From NCBI GenBank assembly GCA_015680905.1, contig CM027382.1:3596001-3660000 (forward strand): a stretch of DNA of 64,000 bases. Direction: 5' to 3'. This document shows, piece by piece, positions 11,803 to 24,587 of this stretch (position 1 is the first letter of the stretch; each line of letters starts with the position of its first letter). Under the pieces are notes generated by a model. That model was not told where the DNA came from. It saw only the letters and a program-made list of their open reading frames with translations, and did not search any database. The position numbers and the translations under genes are program-made. Source of the DNA: Coptis chinensis (taxonomy: Eukaryota > Streptophyta > Magnoliopsida > Ranunculales > Ranunculaceae).

Positions 11803-14097
11803 ATGGAGAAGAGGGAAGAGAGAGAAGTAGTTTCTGTAACAGATGGAATGATAGAAAGCATGCCTGTGTTTGCTAAAGAGTTAGTTGCTGGTGGTGTAGC
11901 TGGTGGTTTTGCTAAAACTGTTGTAGCCCCACTTGAACGTGTCAAGATTTTGTTCCAAGTATGTTCTTTTAATACAACTTACTTCTTGTTAAGATGTTAT
12001 GATCACTTGTTTAATGTTGTTGGGACTTGGGTGTGTGTGGGATTTTTAAGTTTTTTGTTTGTGTTGGACGTGGTGATGTTTTTGGGTGATTGAGCTACTC
12101 TAGTTTCTTGATATCTTTGATATTTAACTGGGTACTTGAATTTTATTTGGATTCATCTTCTTTGAGATCTTGTTTTCCCTCTTCAATTTGTAATGTTACT
12201 GGTGATACATGTGAATGTCATTTTCTTTATGCTACAATTCATAGCTATTTAGTTGTTTGTTTTGTTAATTGGTTGGACATGTGCGGTGTGCCACTGATCA
12301 CCTTCACTGGACTTGATTGGTTTTAGAGATGGTTAAGTGGTTGAAGTCGGGGAATCTTAACTTGTATGTAATTCTCTATATGAAGTGAAGTTGAGATGGT
12401 CTAGAAAAACTAATGGGACTTCAGAAGTATTTAGAGCCTGTAGGCAACAGTACACCTAGTTACCACAAGTTTGAACTATATTAGAAGTTTGACAATGCAT
12501 CTAGATTTGCTTAGTTAACCCAACATATGATTTCGCAGACCAGAAGAGCAGACTTCCACAGTATTGGGTTGTTGGGATCTTTCAAAAAGATCGCAAACAC
12601 TGAAGGAATACTAGGTTTTTACAGGTAGACGATTTTATTGATTATTTTTTATTCCTTACTGTAGTCGCAGTCATCGTGAGTTACTTTCCTATATGTGTAT
12701 ATATTTTCAGCTGTTTAGATACCTTTTTTTCTGGAATAATGCTTCAGAGGCAATGGAGCTAGTGTTGCTCGAATTGTTCCTTATGCAGCTTTACATTATA
12801 TGATGTACGAGCAATACCGTCGCTGGATAATTCTAGGCTTTCCCGACATTGGAAGAGGACCTGGTCTTGATCTTATGGCTGGATCATTTTCGGGAGGGAC
12901 TGCAGTTCTTTTCACTTACCCTCTTGATTTAGTCCGCACAAAATTGGCTTATCAGGTGAATGACTCTAGGTCCTACTTTTCTTCTCCTCTGTTCTTATTC
13001 TTTGCTCTTCCATTTATTGAGGTAATGGTCTCTTAATTAACTTACAAAGAAGCATGACTGTTTTATATTTCATCTGTGAAGGTTTTTGAACCATCTAAGT
13101 TGAATATTAAACGGATGCCTCATGCTGAACAATTCTATAAAGGAATTTTTGATTGCTTCAAGAAGATCCACAAAGAAAGTGGGATAAGGGGCCTGTATCG
13201 TGGTGTAGGTACGTGGTAACCTATCTTACTAGAAATTGATATTGCTTAAAGTTCAAGGATGAGCTATAATAGTCTGCTTCACACTGGATATGGTGCAGCA
13301 GCTTTTAAAATTTGGGAAGTCACAAATATCCACGAGATTTTCAGCAACTTGGGTTTCATTTGTAGTAAGATTTTGCATTCCACTAAATACTTAGGGAATT
13401 TCTTTTGCATAATGTATAATCTGTGTGATCAGCTCCATCTCTTTACGGGATCTTCCCGTATTCTGGTTTGAAGTTCTACTTCTACGAGGAGATGAAAAGC
13501 TATGTTCCTGAGAAGCACAAGAAAGACATCACGGTGAAGTTGTTTTGTGGATCCGTTGCCGGTTTACTAGGGCAGACATTTACTTACCCTCTTGATGTTG
13601 TTAGACGGCAAATGCAGGTGGTCTTTCACACTTCAACTTGTAACTTTCATTTAAGATCTACAACTTTGATGCACGCATAGCTCCAGAAATATAATAGAGA
13701 AGGACTGACCATCTTACTAGGTACAAAGGATTTCAGCATCTAATAGCGTGGAGATGAAAGGAACAATGCAGACCCTTGTTACTATTGTCCAAAACGAAGG
13801 GTGGAAGCAACTATTTTCAGGGCTTAGCATCAATTACCTAAAGGTACATACGATCATTTGACATATGCATTTATAATTTAGTCAATCATCAATCTCACTC
13901 TTTTCCTCTTCTCTTATAATTTAATGAAGGGTTTCTAATTGTTTCTCGATGTGGATTAGGTTGTTCCATCAGTAGCAATTGGATTCACAGTGTATGACAC
14001 GATGAAGTTGTGGCTGAGAGTTCCATCAAGAGAGGACAACACTGGCAAGAAAGCGTTAGAAGGAATAAATCCTCGCTCCACGTCTCACCACTCCTGA
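11803..14097 (+). CDS. Mitochondrial coenzyme A transporter (SLC25 family)
   Basis: This is a mitochondrial carrier protein, best matching the Arabidopsis coenzyme A carriers CoAc1/CoAc2 (AT1G14560, AT4G26180), which move CoA across the inner membrane. Seven exons join in phase: 11803-11958, 12539-12624, 12748-12955, 13082-13208, 13433-13617, 13721-13843, 13960-14097, giving 340 residues. The three tandem repeats each keep the carrier signature PxD/ExxR/K: PLERVK (43-48), PLDLVR (139-144) and PLDVVR (245-250). MPVFAKEL follows a short polar N-terminus. The start chosen is the first ATG after the CT-rich leader. No lesion is seen. The substrate is inferred from family similarity. Confidence 0.93.
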
Positions 14098-15337
14098 GAA
14101 TATTCCTATATTTAACCTTTCCCTAACCTTTTCGAACAAGCGCTTTCCCAGATAAAAATACTCAACCTGTGCAGTTCAGTGCTCATTCTGCTTCATATCA
14201 TGCTGTTTCCATTCAGCTGTAAGGAGCGTATCTCCCGCTTCCTTCCTAAATCATTGATTCCATTCAAACCATGACAAGTCAATCAGCTTTACATCCTTCA
14301 GAAGGATACATTGAGAGAAAAATGATTCTCCCTTCCAGTAATCAGATTCGGGGTTGGATCATGGATAAAGTAAATATTTTGTAATTGTATGAGCATACAT
14401 CACACGAAGAATTAATGATATTTATTTGAAATTTTCAGAGTTTTTCTGATCAACTGAAGCTAAATATTTCTCTCTGCTGGTCGAGTACCGTGTGTGGTTC
14501 TACGTTTTATAATGAATTCCGATTTCAAAAGTCAAAGATGGTATTCTGTTACTTAGGCATTCAGCCATTACTTGATTGCTTTTCAGCACTGCAATGGTAC
14601 AATCAGGAAACAAATACAAAAAAATCATAAGCTGATAGCTATCCTTTTCCAGAATAATTCGACCTATAATTCAATGGCAAGTTGGTCGTAAATTGTATGG
14701 ATTAATGGATATATATACAAATAATGTAGAATACGATGAATTCGGGTACTGATGTGTTTGGACAATCCACTGTCCCCGCACTTAAGATTTTGCTGTCCAC
14801 GCAAGATTTTGCTTTTTGCACTTCCTGTGACAGCAGAAAAAAAGATTCTTCACGAAAGTTAGGTATATTACATACAACCCGCTGAGTGGTAACGGTGTTA
14901 CCTACCCTGACGGCCTTACCTAACCTGCAATCAACTATTCCCTCTGAACGGTTCTCTCACATTATGCAGCCTCAATTGTTCATTGTAAACTGACAACCAA
15001 ATCTGATCAGTGTCACATTCCTGAGTAATGAAGATGACCATGTACTCATGGACCATCACTATCAAATGCAAACTTGAAGCCCCATTAACATCACAATTCA
15101 GTGTCTTTTTCTCAGAAATATAAGATTGGAATTTTGTTAAGGTATATAATATTGGAAGTATAAGATACATTTTCTGGTATGTCGAGTATCTAGCTAACCC
15201 TTCTTATCTTGGGAGCAAATGTCAAAAAGAATACTGTTTAAATTTTTTGTTACTCACATGACATATATTCTATAATCTGTACAGGTATTTACACTTACAA
15301 TAACCGACGGCCAAATTGGCTGTATATTACACGATGT
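14098..15337. other. Gap between two convergent genes
   Basis: The carrier ends at 14097 on the plus strand and NADK2 ends at 15338 on the minus strand, so this 1.2-kb gap should hold the two 3' UTRs and terminators. I see no coding sequence, element or RNA gene in it. Confidence 0.6.
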
Positions 15338-18300
15338 TCACAGAGCTTTCTGATCAAGCCTTTCATTCCAATTTAGGCAGCGGATTAAACTGTGGAACCA
15401 ATCGCCAGTTTGGTCAGATTTGTTTACCGTTGGCAGTGGGTGCTGGCTCATAGAGATCTTAACGGAGTCTCCTCTTGAGAGTTGTTGTCTTCTTTTCCCA
15501 TCAAATGATACCCATGCATTACTTCTGGAGTCCCCTGGTACCTGTTGAAATTATTGTACGAGACAATTGATATAAGAGTCGAGAGTAAAAAGGTTTTCTC
15601 TAACAATAACATTATACTTGGTCAAGCGTAAGAACATCGTCTCAACTCTCAATATTCAAGAGAGACTTCAGTAATATCACTTCACTACTGGATCATGCAA
15701 TGAAAATTTTATACTTTTTCTTTTGATGAGTCACAGAAATGATCAAATTCACCTTTAGTTCAAGCTGGGCAGAATCAGGAAGTATAACAGGTCTAAATGA
15801 TAAAGAGTGTGGGCAGATTGGCGTAAACAGCATACACGGAACATTTGGATGCACCTGAATTTAAAAGTAAGCGTGATTAGATACATCACATATATCAAGT
15901 AGGTGAAATGATTTATCTAAATCAATAAGCAAAAAAGGCACATCATCAAAGTAAACTATGGTCTATAGATGGAACCTGCAACAAATCACCTCTTGTCTTA
16001 AAATGATACCAAGCAAAAATAGCAGCGAGTAAATGAGGAAGCCTATGAGACTATGAGTCATCAGGTTTGGAAAATCAAAGCAGAAGCATATAGTTATTTT
16101 CTTTAAGTTTAACATTGTTATTTGCAAAGTAGATCTCCAAAACACGTCAATCATTCGAAGAATATATTTACATCGATAGACATTAAATTTATGTTCATTA
16201 GGGATATCCGGATATGAATGCAACTATATCCATTTTACTTGCAGAAATAACAGAATAAAAGACATAATCCAAGTCTACATGTAGAGGGAATATCAAAATA
16301 GTTAACAATCAGTTAATATAAGCGATTTATCAAATCATGAAGTTATAAGAAAACACGTCTTTCCTAACTATGGACAAAGGGAAAAAAACACAACTTAGTT
16401 TTATGAGAAAACGGTCATTCCCAATTCATATTGATGGTGAAAAGAGCATGCACTGAAAGCGACAAAAATTTTACCCGCTATTTAGAGAAACACTCTGATT
16501 TTTCGATTTTAGAAGTCAGAACATTACAAAGTAAAGTAACGAAATCAGGAAAAAGAAGAAAAAAAAAACACTTTCAACTAAGGTGAAGGAGAACGTAAGC
16601 TGACCATAGAACCTCCTGCCGCTGTAGAGTAAGCTGTACTCCCAGTAGGTGTAGCGACTATGACTCCATCAGCTTGTACCTGAAATGCAAATAAGGATAA
16701 GAGTAGAGGCCAGTAAACAAATATTCAAGGTATTTAAGATTATATGCATATAAGATGCATTATATGCAAATAAATAAAGTATTTAAGCTATATAAGAACT
16801 TCATTTCTTACTTTTGTTATGAGTCGGTTATGCTCATAACACTCAATTTTAGAAAGGTAAGGATTAGAACCACGATCAACAACAATCTCGTTCAAGACAT
16901 CAAATACTTTTCCAGGCATTGCCTTTCCATTTCGAAAAATTTCACAACGGAGACGCATTCTGAGAGTTATGTAAACTCCATCTGTTGTGTTGTTTCCGTG
17001 GATTACTTGTCGCAGGTCCTGCCTGTAGTGTTCAAACTGTAGCAAAATAAGGTGTCATTAAAAGGGCAAAAACAAATGTATATGAGAGCTTAGGCATAAC
17101 TCAGATCTTAAAAGCAGAGTTAAGATATGTACAGTATGGGATGTGAGAAACCCAAGTGAACCAAGATTAAACGAGACAACAGGAGGAACAGCGCCTCTAA
17201 ATAGATTTGACCCATGGAGTATAACCCCATCTCCTCCTAAGCATGCCACAAAGTCAACTCTCTCATGAAGATCACTGCATTTAGCATAAAAAAACACTAA
17301 TAAAACGCCCTCGAGCACCATAGTAAGTTATTTCCGATCCCTAAATTACTACCTGGTATCGTGATTATAGAAAGTTTGAACAAATCCAAAGCCTGGAATT
17401 CTTGCAAATATGTCATGTACGTCTGGTTCAACAAGAACATTCATGTTTTCTTGATAATACAGGAAAGAGGCAACCTACAAGACATATACAGAGAAGAAGC
17501 TGAAATGTTAATAGGACAGAAAGACAAATACGTAAAGGAAACATAAATAAGTGAAGGATTGTAAAAACAAAGCAAATCATAGAAACACTTTATTATGATA
17601 CAGAAAATAGATGAAAATCAACTCATTTATTTTATTATTATTATTTTTTATGCTGGATTATGAGTGTTACTGTTGTAGTGTAGATACATAATTTTGATGA
17701 ATGTTTGTTGACAAAAAACATTGTATCTTCAAAATTAAAGTATATACATAACTTAAATGGGGTCCGTGAGTGAGGCGATTTTCTTATGTGAGGAAGTAAC
17801 TTAGTGTTGCCCTGCCTCTCTGATCTGGTGCTCCAACTTTACTACTTTTAGATTTAAAAAGTTGGTGAGGGCATTCTTATCCTTCTGCTTCCCTCCTCTT
17901 TTACTATTTCGGGTATAGAAACACAGACCACAAAGGAAGAAGAAGAAGGCTGCCTTTCTACTCGCTTTCATCGAAATCATCATTCTACAACCACTGCAAG
18001 CTTAAATGGTGAGTTCTTCACAACAAGCTGGTGACTTTCCACCACTTCCATCCTCTGGCTCGAGTTGGAACACAACTGGAAACAGCGAGGGATGAAACAC
18101 AGGTGCGTGCAAGTCCTTGGAGTTCACTTTTCAAAGGCACAAACTCAAACACCTCTGCTAATTTACAGAAAATGAACATTAATTATGTTAATGGAGTAGC
18201 AGAAATTCCTATGGATATAGTGAATAAGGGTCTTTGTGAATGGAGGGAATATGTAGTGGGACTTTTATGTGGTGGGACAGCTTTTTCCCTTTGTTAGGGA

Positions 18301-21300
18301 CTTCTTGCAGAAGAGTTGGAAAATCAAAGGTGGATACTCCATCACAACTGATAAAGATTTTTTATTTCTTTATTTTAAGTTTAATTGTGATGAAGTCATG
18401 AAGTTAATCTTGGAAGCTGACCCCATGTACATAGCTGGTAAGTTGTTTGTCGTAAGGCAATGGACGCCTGAGGTGGAAGAACAAAAAGCAGGAATCAAAA
18501 CTTTGCCTGTGTGGGTTAAGTTTTGGAACTTACCAAAGCAATTGCGGACTAAAGAGGGCATTAGTTTTGCATCCAGTTTGATTGGTAATCTTATTTGTAC
18601 TGATGAAGCTACAAAACTTAAGCAAAGGTTGTCACTTGCCAAAGCTTGTATTGAGGTTGAAGTAAACCATGAATATAAAGATTCTGTGAAGTTTAAAATG
18701 GGGGAAAAAGAGGTCACTCTTGACTTGGAATATCCATGGATACCTGTTGCTTGTACCAACTGTATTAGGTTTGGTCACAAGGATGAGAAGTGTCCAAATA
18801 AGGACAAGGTTAAGAAAGTGTGGGCTGTTAAGATCAAGGACCAAACAAATGATTTTAACATGGCCAAGCAGAAGAAAACTGAAGCAGTTTTGAAAGTGGT
18901 TATGGTACCAGATAACACTGGAGATAACCATGAAGTACCACAACAAATGGCGAATGAAGCACCACCAGCAAGTCAAGAGGGACTTCAACTAGCAGTTTTT
19001 ACCAATGCATTCCCATTCCAAGTTCTTGAGGCGCAAGAGGATGACAATGTCCAAGATGAAAAAGTAAACAAAGATACTAGCTCTGGAAATGGAAACAATG
19101 ACCAAGGGACTACACCAACTCAGTTACAAGTTCAGAACCAGGATCAAGAGATGACGATAACACCAAGACATGGTGAGAGTAATATGACTACACCTATCCA
19201 TAGTCACAAGCATATTGATACTCCTCTTGACCAACTACCCAATAGTAGAGAAAGAAACATGTATGAAGAGTTAGTTGCTGAAAATGATGACATCGATGAT
19301 GATCTCTCGGAAAATGAACCTGAGTTGTTTAGGGATTCTATAGTGGCCCAAACACTTGCATTGCCTAAGAGCAAAGAAAGGCATGAAGCTACTTTGGAGG
19401 ATTAGATTGCGGTGAAGCCAAAAAGAAGCAAAAGATCCAAGAACGTTCTTCAGGAGAGATAGAGCCTACCCTCGCAATGATGAAGAAAGTAAAGTCATTA
19501 ATGAAAAACAAAAAGATGAAGAATCTTGAAGAATGTACCAAAGAGTTTTGGGATGACATTTTGGGACTCACCTATGTGTGTTGTTGTTGCGGGTGTTTCT
19601 TTTGCACCTATGAAAAGGCGCAGCTTCATCTTAGGAATGATCATCCTAAGATAGTAAAGCAACTCATGACTAGAAAATAGCAGAATGAGAGCATCCCTAT
19701 GACTACTTTCATGAAAGGAAGTGGCAAAAGGACACACATCATGTTTTGAGTTGTACTTTCTTGTAAGTACAATAGCTTGTAGGAATTGTGCCTTCGGGCT
19801 ATGTACTCGTGTGTCGTGTTGTACACTTGTACCTCCCTCTAATGAATATACTCTTAGGGAGGAATGTAAGCTTCAAGCTTTGGTTTTAATATACAGGTGG
19901 GGGTCTGCCTTAACCCCAACTTAACTTTTCAAAAAAATAAATAAAAATAAAATGTGTTATGCTGTCTGTGTCATCTTAGAAGGGAACCTAACCAATCCCA
20001 TTGAGCTGGAAAAGAGTTTCACCATTGATCTCAATAGTCCCTGTATTTATGTATTCATCTCAAGAGTCTCTAACTTTTATTAATAAACTACTGCAACAAT
20101 GTTCCTCAGTGCATTAAGCAGATAACACCTTGATTTGATTAAAATGTTTCTATATTTAACTTTTTCAATTATTAAGTAAAACAACAAGTTCAAGTGTGTT
20201 TTATAAACGTTTATGTTTTCAAACAATGCAAGATTAACATTTATGAAGACCATTTTTTGTTTTGTATTTTTTTCAATGAAGACTTTGAAAGATAGTATTA
20301 CAGTACTAAACTAATATCCACCTTCATGAACCTATCCATTAGATTAGATCAATATAATTTTCACCAAAACTGACTTATTGTATAAAATAAAAGACCATGG
20401 ACAATGTACCTCTTTAGCTTCCTCCATTAGTTCTTGCCCAAGCTTCTTAAGCAGCAAAACAGTCTTTGGCGGTGATTTCCACATGAGCATTTGCTGCTGG
20501 GTGCTGGGATGGGTGAAGGCCAAGGAAGATTCTGTTACTTTTTCCCTGTTACAAGAGAACCCATCGGTCCTAACTAAGAACATCTCTGCTTTCTTCCTTG
20601 ACTGCACCCTTACAACACCAGTTGCGGAAGCACACATATCTCCCTCAACGAGATCCACACCACTGTTAACTGTAGCCATGGGGGCTTTACCATTGCCTCC
20701 ATATGTAACATTCTTTTCTGACTTCTTCTCCCCAAGAGAAGGGGAGATCTTGGTTGAAGTACCCACATAAGTTTTTGCTGCACTTCCATTCACAGTCTTA
20801 CCAAAAGAAACATGATTATTACCTTTAAGATATTTGGTATTGCTAGAAAAACTCAATGATTCTGATAACATATTGCTCTGAGTAAAGATCGCATTTGAAC
20901 TTCCTTCCTTCACCAGTTCTGAAAGCGAGTCATCCCCAAGAACTTCAATGTTCCGAGCCTTTGATTTGCGTCTGTCCCTTGAGATTAGTGTCGCCTTTAA
21001 TCTATTCTTTTCAAAATTGAAGAAAGTGGTAGGTGCTATCTTTTTATTTTTGTAAAAGCTAGACATTGCTCTTTTGGAGAAAATATCACAAGCAGGAAAC
21101 TGAGACTTTAGAGGCTCGACTTCTCTACAGAAATCTGCAAGATATCCTACCTCAGCAACTCTAGTTCCTTGTTGTGTAGAATCTTGGAAACCGAGGTCAT
21201 TGATTGCCCCATTTTCGCTCTGATCCTTGTTATCCGTGATTAAAGAGACTTCCGTGAGACCAGGCACATGAGTACTCAAGCCATTCGTCTGTGAATTTTT

Positions 21301-22955
21301 TTCATCATTTAAGAATGTACCTACTTGAAGCTTCCCATTACTTCTTTTGATTTCCGACAGAGTTTCCTTGGGCTTTGTTGGAGAACGAGGAACAAGTTGC
21401 GATGCAGCACGAGCCACGTATTGTCTCCATCTTGAGACCATCGCTGATGTTCTCCAAATTCCTTCCTGGCTATGGACGTAAATTGGGTTTTTGTCAGAAT
21501 TGGATACCAAACTTGCAAACATCTCAACCTGCTCCACTGAAGGTGCAGTTCTTACTTCAATTGGTATTCTTATCACTTCAACTTTCCCAGACGAAACCGC
21601 TTTTGCAAGGGCCAAATCATAGAACTCGTCATTGACAGTCTCTTCTCTTAGATCTATGATAGTTTTATACCCTTTTCCAATAAGCCACTCCAAACCTTCA
21701 TCTGTTACCTGCCCACCACTCCAGAAGTCTATTTCGCAGTCCTTCAATCTTTTCTCATCAGTCCTACTGGATAAATATACAGGACTCCAATTAGCAAAAA
21801 GTGTATGGCAAGGACAACCATCCCCACGAGGAAAGCCAGAATCATAGCACACATTCTTGAGCCTCTGCAATTTTCTCCAGATATCAGTGCTTCGCTCATC
21901 AGTTGGTCTCAAATAGTTTTCCAGTGCAATGTGTAGACTTTCACAACACCTTTTCATCTCAGTCCTAAAAGTAGCAAGTGGTGGAAGCTTATCATCCAGG
22001 GAATTGACATCTGCAGAATGGTAGGAGTTCATAAAGGATGATCTACCAGAAATAACATCCTCCCTTCCTTTATTCAAAAGAGCAACCAGGCAACCAAGCA
22101 CTGCAACAACTCTCTCTTCTAGAAATTCTTCATCCTCCGATGGTGAATCATATGAAACAGTACACTCTCCAGTCAACGGATTGCATAATGTGTTCATCAA
22201 GGCAGTCTGAAGATGCTCAGCGGATCTAAAAATTCTGCAATATGCCTCAACTTCTGCAATGTCCCCAGGAACTGGACCAACCCAAGACAATTGGGAAACA
22301 TCTTGTGAATGGAAAGTCTTAAAATCACAACAACAACTTAAGTCAGTCTCAAACAGTACAGTGCCTCAATCAATCGTATTCATCATCGTTTAACCAAATG
22401 AAACTGTTAACACCCAAACTATCACACTAAAAAACATAGACAATCGTGATATGCACAATTTTAGACTGTATCTTTAACTATGATTCTAAAAATTCTAGCA
22501 AGATCAATAACAGCAACCTATTTTTTCAAGTATGGGGCCAAAATCGCATAACCGTAAACAAAATGACATCATTTACTTCAGTACAAATCAATGTTAAGAC
22601 ATCTCCACTACACTAATAATTTCTCCATGAAAATGGGAACTGACAATTGCCCACTTGAAAACAATTCTATACTAGTGAAATAAATCAAATTTACAACAAA
22701 ATGAAAGATGGGCCATGCATTAAAATAAAGACAATTACTTTAAAAAACGAATATTTAACTCACCTGAGTCTCTAAACCAATCTGAGAAGAAAAGAAACTA
22801 GAAAGCCCAGCTCCAGTTACCAATTTAACCCCAATATGATAATTTCTATTTGAAGAAACTCCAACCCCAAAGGATATATTGTGTGTGATAGGAACAAGTC
22901 TTAAAGACTGGAAAAACCCAGTTGTAGAATGAACTAGATTCATATGACATCCCAT
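15338..22955 (-). CDS. NADK2: NAD kinase 2, chloroplastic
   Basis: The enzyme phosphorylates NAD+ to NADP+ in the chloroplast stroma, feeding photosynthetic electron transport. Eight exons join in phase: 22764-22955, 20410-22317, 17353-17474, 17133-17274, 16812-17036, 16605-16679, 15753-15854, 15338-15541, giving 989 residues (Arabidopsis NADK2 is 985 as I recall). A Ser/Thr-poor but transit-like N-terminus precedes WVGPVPGD near residue 76. The long plant-specific N-terminal region includes a phosphatase-like HSQEGIWR (346-353) with serine where a PTP has cysteine. The C-terminal kinase domain has GGDG (754-757), the NE motif before VVDRGSNP, and [14 protein letters not shown]. The start is the first in-frame ATG, MGCHMNL. 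Intron 2 (2.9 kb) carries an antisense LINE remnant. Confidence 0.95.
17765..19955 (+). mobile_element. LINE remnant with only ORF1, antisense in NADK2 intron 2
   Basis: The plus strand reads as a plant L1-type ORF1 product: a DUF4283-like domain followed by a zinc knuckle ([14 protein letters not shown] at about 18752-18793). The frame starts at ATG 18006, shifts near 18090 and again near 18290, then runs open to 19405. A later frame (19477-19680) has a Cys-rich end. The element finishes in an A-rich tail near 19935-19955. No reverse transcriptase or endonuclease is present, so it is an internally deleted or ORF1-only copy. The 5' limit is approximate and I found no target duplication. Confidence 0.7.
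18006..19405 (+). pseudogene. LINE ORF1 (DUF4283 plus CCHC knuckle), frameshifted
   Basis: Three reading frames must be joined to follow the protein: [15 protein letters not shown] from 18006, [14 protein letters not shown] from about 18088, and [16 protein letters not shown] from about 18285. The downstream 370 residues are open and contain [15 protein letters not shown] and the CX2CX4HX4C zinc knuckle, followed by a low-complexity acidic tail. ORF1 proteins bind the element RNA. The two shifts make this copy non-functional as it stands. It lies wholly inside an intron on the opposite strand of NADK2. Confidence 0.75.
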
Positions 22956-24240
22956 TCTCTTCAAAGTTTGTTTCTTGTAATATGAACACTATCTTTCATA
23001 ATAATCAAGAAAGAAAAGTGGATAATAATAATGGAAGCTGTGGTGATAACTGATAACAGCTAAATGAGACTTACTATTTTTTTGTTTAGTTATTATCTGT
23101 TTTTTTATTTTTTCATCTTTTTTTGTGCACCACATTTTTAGAAGATAAGTTGTGTGGAATTTATACTATTTGTAGGTCCACTAGATATGAGATTGATGGT
23201 GACTTTCATCCCCCATCATGCAAAGAAGATGAAGAAGAAAAGAAAGAGGACACCATCTTCTTTAACCCCCTATATGTTCCCCATGGGGGCCATGTCATTG
23301 TTTTCCACGGACACACCATGTGTGTTGCACCTGTAAATAATAAGAGGTTACACTTGTGAGTATAAATTGGCCACAACATATCGTGATATTTTGTGATATG
23401 TGTTGAAACTTTTTGTCTGTGTCATGTGTGCAAAGTCAACCAGCGGCTTTTCTATGAAGAAGCAGGGAAGTCAGGGAACAAGTTTGATATTATAACATGT
23501 ATACTGTGTGGGACTAACGTGTGGGAAGCAATGGGAGTGATCTCATTAACCAAAATATTGTTCAAGACGTTATTTAAATGGCTATATATGTACGCAGGGC
23601 CGGCTCTACCCTACAGCAGAATAGGCAGCTGCTTAGGGCCTCAGCAGTCAAAAGGGCCCCCAGTTCAGCCCACTAATAATTTATTTGGATTTTAGTTTTT
23701 TTCTTATTATTTTTTAATTATTTTATAATAGTTAAACCCAGAAAAAGAGACATTAATGCATTGAATACAATAAATTACAATTACATTTTCAATACAAACC
23801 CCTTGTTCCCCTCGCTTTTCCAACAATTTTTTTTTTATTTCCCTAGGTAATATAAAAACACTAAAGTAATAAATAGTTCTTCGCCAATAAACCGAAAAAG
23901 AAACAATTTCTTTATTCATTTTGGCTCTGTTTGTAGCAATTATTTATCCTACATTATTAGGATGTCCACACACTAGATTTATGAACAAAATATTAGATGT
24001 ATAAACAATAGAAAAATGAGTGTAATCAATAGTAGAAGACTGCTTTTCCAATTTCGCTTAGGCCCCAAATGGCTTTAGCCGTCCCGGTAGGTTGATGAGA
24101 TAAACACACAAATAAATTATAGAAACCGAAAGGCTTTCAGAACATATGAATGCCATGCAGAGAAATGATTATATAACTTCAGTAAGACTCTATCTTGTAA
24201 AATAGTTAATTACTCATTTTTGAAATAAGAACACACATAC
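22956..24240. other. NADK2 upstream region
   Basis: The NADK2 leader and promoter should lie just above 22955. Apart from the degraded hAT-like element at 23597-24086 I recognise nothing here. Confidence 0.45.
23597..24086. mobile_element. Degraded hAT-like non-autonomous element
   Basis: The left border CAGGGCCGGCTCTA and the reverse complement of the right border, CCGGGACGGCTAAA, are imperfect inverted repeats of the kind seen in plant hAT elements; GGGCC-rich sequence follows inside both. No convincing 8-bp target duplication is visible and there is no coding frame, so the call is tentative. Confidence 0.45.
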
Positions 24241-24312
24241 CTCTAAGCTTATCAATTTTAAGTCCAAATCCGAGAGGCGATGCGTACCAAACAATGTAAA
24301 TTTTCCAGAGAG
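24241..24312 (-). pseudogene. Isolated MORF/DAG-type exon
   Basis: Between an AG acceptor (after 24313) and a GT donor (before 24241) lies a 72-base exon-like segment. With two leading bases it reads LWKIYIVWYASPLGFGLKID and on to KLRG, resembling the KIYxV...FGAEIS segment of MORF proteins. Its splice phase (two bases, full codons, one base) equals that of the corresponding exon at 49685-49768. A possible upstream exon with an ATG near 24525 does not join in the right frame. I see no following exons. It is probably a relic of a duplicated MORF gene. Confidence 0.5.
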
Positions 24313-24587
24313 CTTCAAAAAAAATTTGAATAATTCAAATTAAATAAAGAAATGAAGTTTTATTTTAGAAAAATGAACAAACCTGGTTGTAAAGAAGCTT
24401 GAGATAAAGAGTAACCATTCTTGGTCTTGGTGAAGTGTGAGATGGAAGAGTGTTTTGAGAGTGAAATTTTTCTAATTTGCGCCTGCTGCTGCGTAAATTA
24501 GCAGATGAAGAAGTCAACTGTTCCATTGACCAAAGTCTTTGGTTTAAAATATTTTTCTTCCACTAAAATCCGTCAAGCTGTCATATA

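Noticed and set aside
18370..18988. Minus-strand open frames over the LINE
   Set aside because: They are shadows of the plus-strand ORF1, which carries the zinc knuckle.
20378..20770. 130-codon plus-strand frame
   Set aside because: Shadow of NADK2 exon 2.
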